NCBI GenBank assembly: GCA_031288635.1
Contig: JAITQZ010000111.1
Location: 1-7,779, forward strand
DNA length: 7,779 nt
From: Candidatus Peribacteria bacterium
GTDB lineage: Bacteria > Patescibacteria > JAEDAM01 > Absconditabacterales > Absconditicoccaceae
Reading direction: 5' to 3'
This document shows positions 7,721 through 7,779 of this stretch, piece by piece. The notes below the pieces were generated by a model that ran no database searches, had not been told where the DNA came from, and saw only the letters and a list, made by a program, of their open reading frames with translations. Made by a program: the position numbers and the translations under genes. Position 1 is the first letter of the stretch. Each line of letters starts with the position of its first letter.

Positions 7721-7730
7721 CAATTAATTG
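7721..7730. repeat. 10-bp palindrome before korB
   Basis: CAATTAATTG is its own reverse complement and lies 4 bp before the korB ATG. It could be a protein-binding site, but a palindrome of this composition is not rare in AT-rich spacers. Confidence 0.2.
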
Positions 7731-7734
7731 TTAA

Positions 7735-7779
7735 ATGGCTAAAACAGGGCAAACATATATCCCTTCAGATTTGGATATC
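7735..7779 (+). CDS. korB: 2-oxoacid:ferredoxin oxidoreductase beta subunit, first 15 codons (runs off window)
   Basis: ATG at 7735 opens a frame that stays open to the window edge: MAKTGQTYIPSDLDI. The beta subunit binds thiamine pyrophosphate and normally starts with a short, variable N-terminus followed by a WCPGCG motif. The visible SDLDI is what commonly precedes that motif, which would be expected in the next few codons outside the window. Position directly after korA, same strand, 84 nt apart, supports the call. No ribosome binding site is seen. The identity is mostly from gene order. Confidence 0.6.
   Translation, partial: MAKTGQTYIPSDLDI

Overview
The window reads as a piece of a Patescibacteria/CPR genome that uses UGA as glycine (NCBI translation table 25), i.e. 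Candidatus Absconditabacteria (SR1) or Gracilibacteria (BD1-5/GN02). The evidence is internal. Six genes carry fourteen in-frame TGA codons, and many sit where the protein family needs glycine, for example the GPSTG and AIPG motifs of the 2-oxoacid oxidoreductase alpha subunit, the IPYLGP motif of the AI-2E transporter family and the YPG motif of an AAA ATPase. All seven gene ends whose stop codon lies in the window use TAA or TAG, and tryptophan is written TGG. Read with the standard code these genes fall apart into fragments; read with UGA=Gly they are continuous. The sequence alone does not decide between the two phyla.

Layout. Positions 1-630 (+) hold the C-terminal part of a secreted or surface protein with SLH-like repeats. 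It ends at a hairpin (643-680) that probably terminates transcription from both sides. A leftward gene block (5422 down to 735) then runs: AAA ATPase with DUF4143, an N-terminally truncated GatB, GalE (UDP-glucose 4-epimerase), RnpA (RNase P protein) and an AI-2E/PerM-family membrane protein. The last two overlap by 16 nt. A rightward block starts near 5522: a promoter-like sequence, an orphan C-terminal piece of a VWA/CoxE-like protein (5608-5877), then an intact korA-type fused gamma-alpha subunit of a 2-oxoacid:ferredoxin oxidoreductase (6010-7650) and the first 15 codons of the probable beta subunit (7735 to the window edge).

How it fits together. The korA-korB pair would oxidise a 2-oxoacid to an acyl-CoA with reduction of ferredoxin, an anaerobic reaction. 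GalE supplies UDP-galactose for surface glycans. RnpA matures tRNAs. The section between 4243 and 5608 looks like a rearrangement site: the two flanking genes, gatB and the VWA gene, point away from each other, both lack their 5' parts, and the DUF4143 ATPase with a perfect 13-bp inverted repeat at its promoter lies between them. Six of the start codons have no recognisable Shine-Dalgarno sequence, while several starts have good -35/-10 candidates with a TATACT-like -10. I saw no tRNA, rRNA, CRISPR array or transposase gene.
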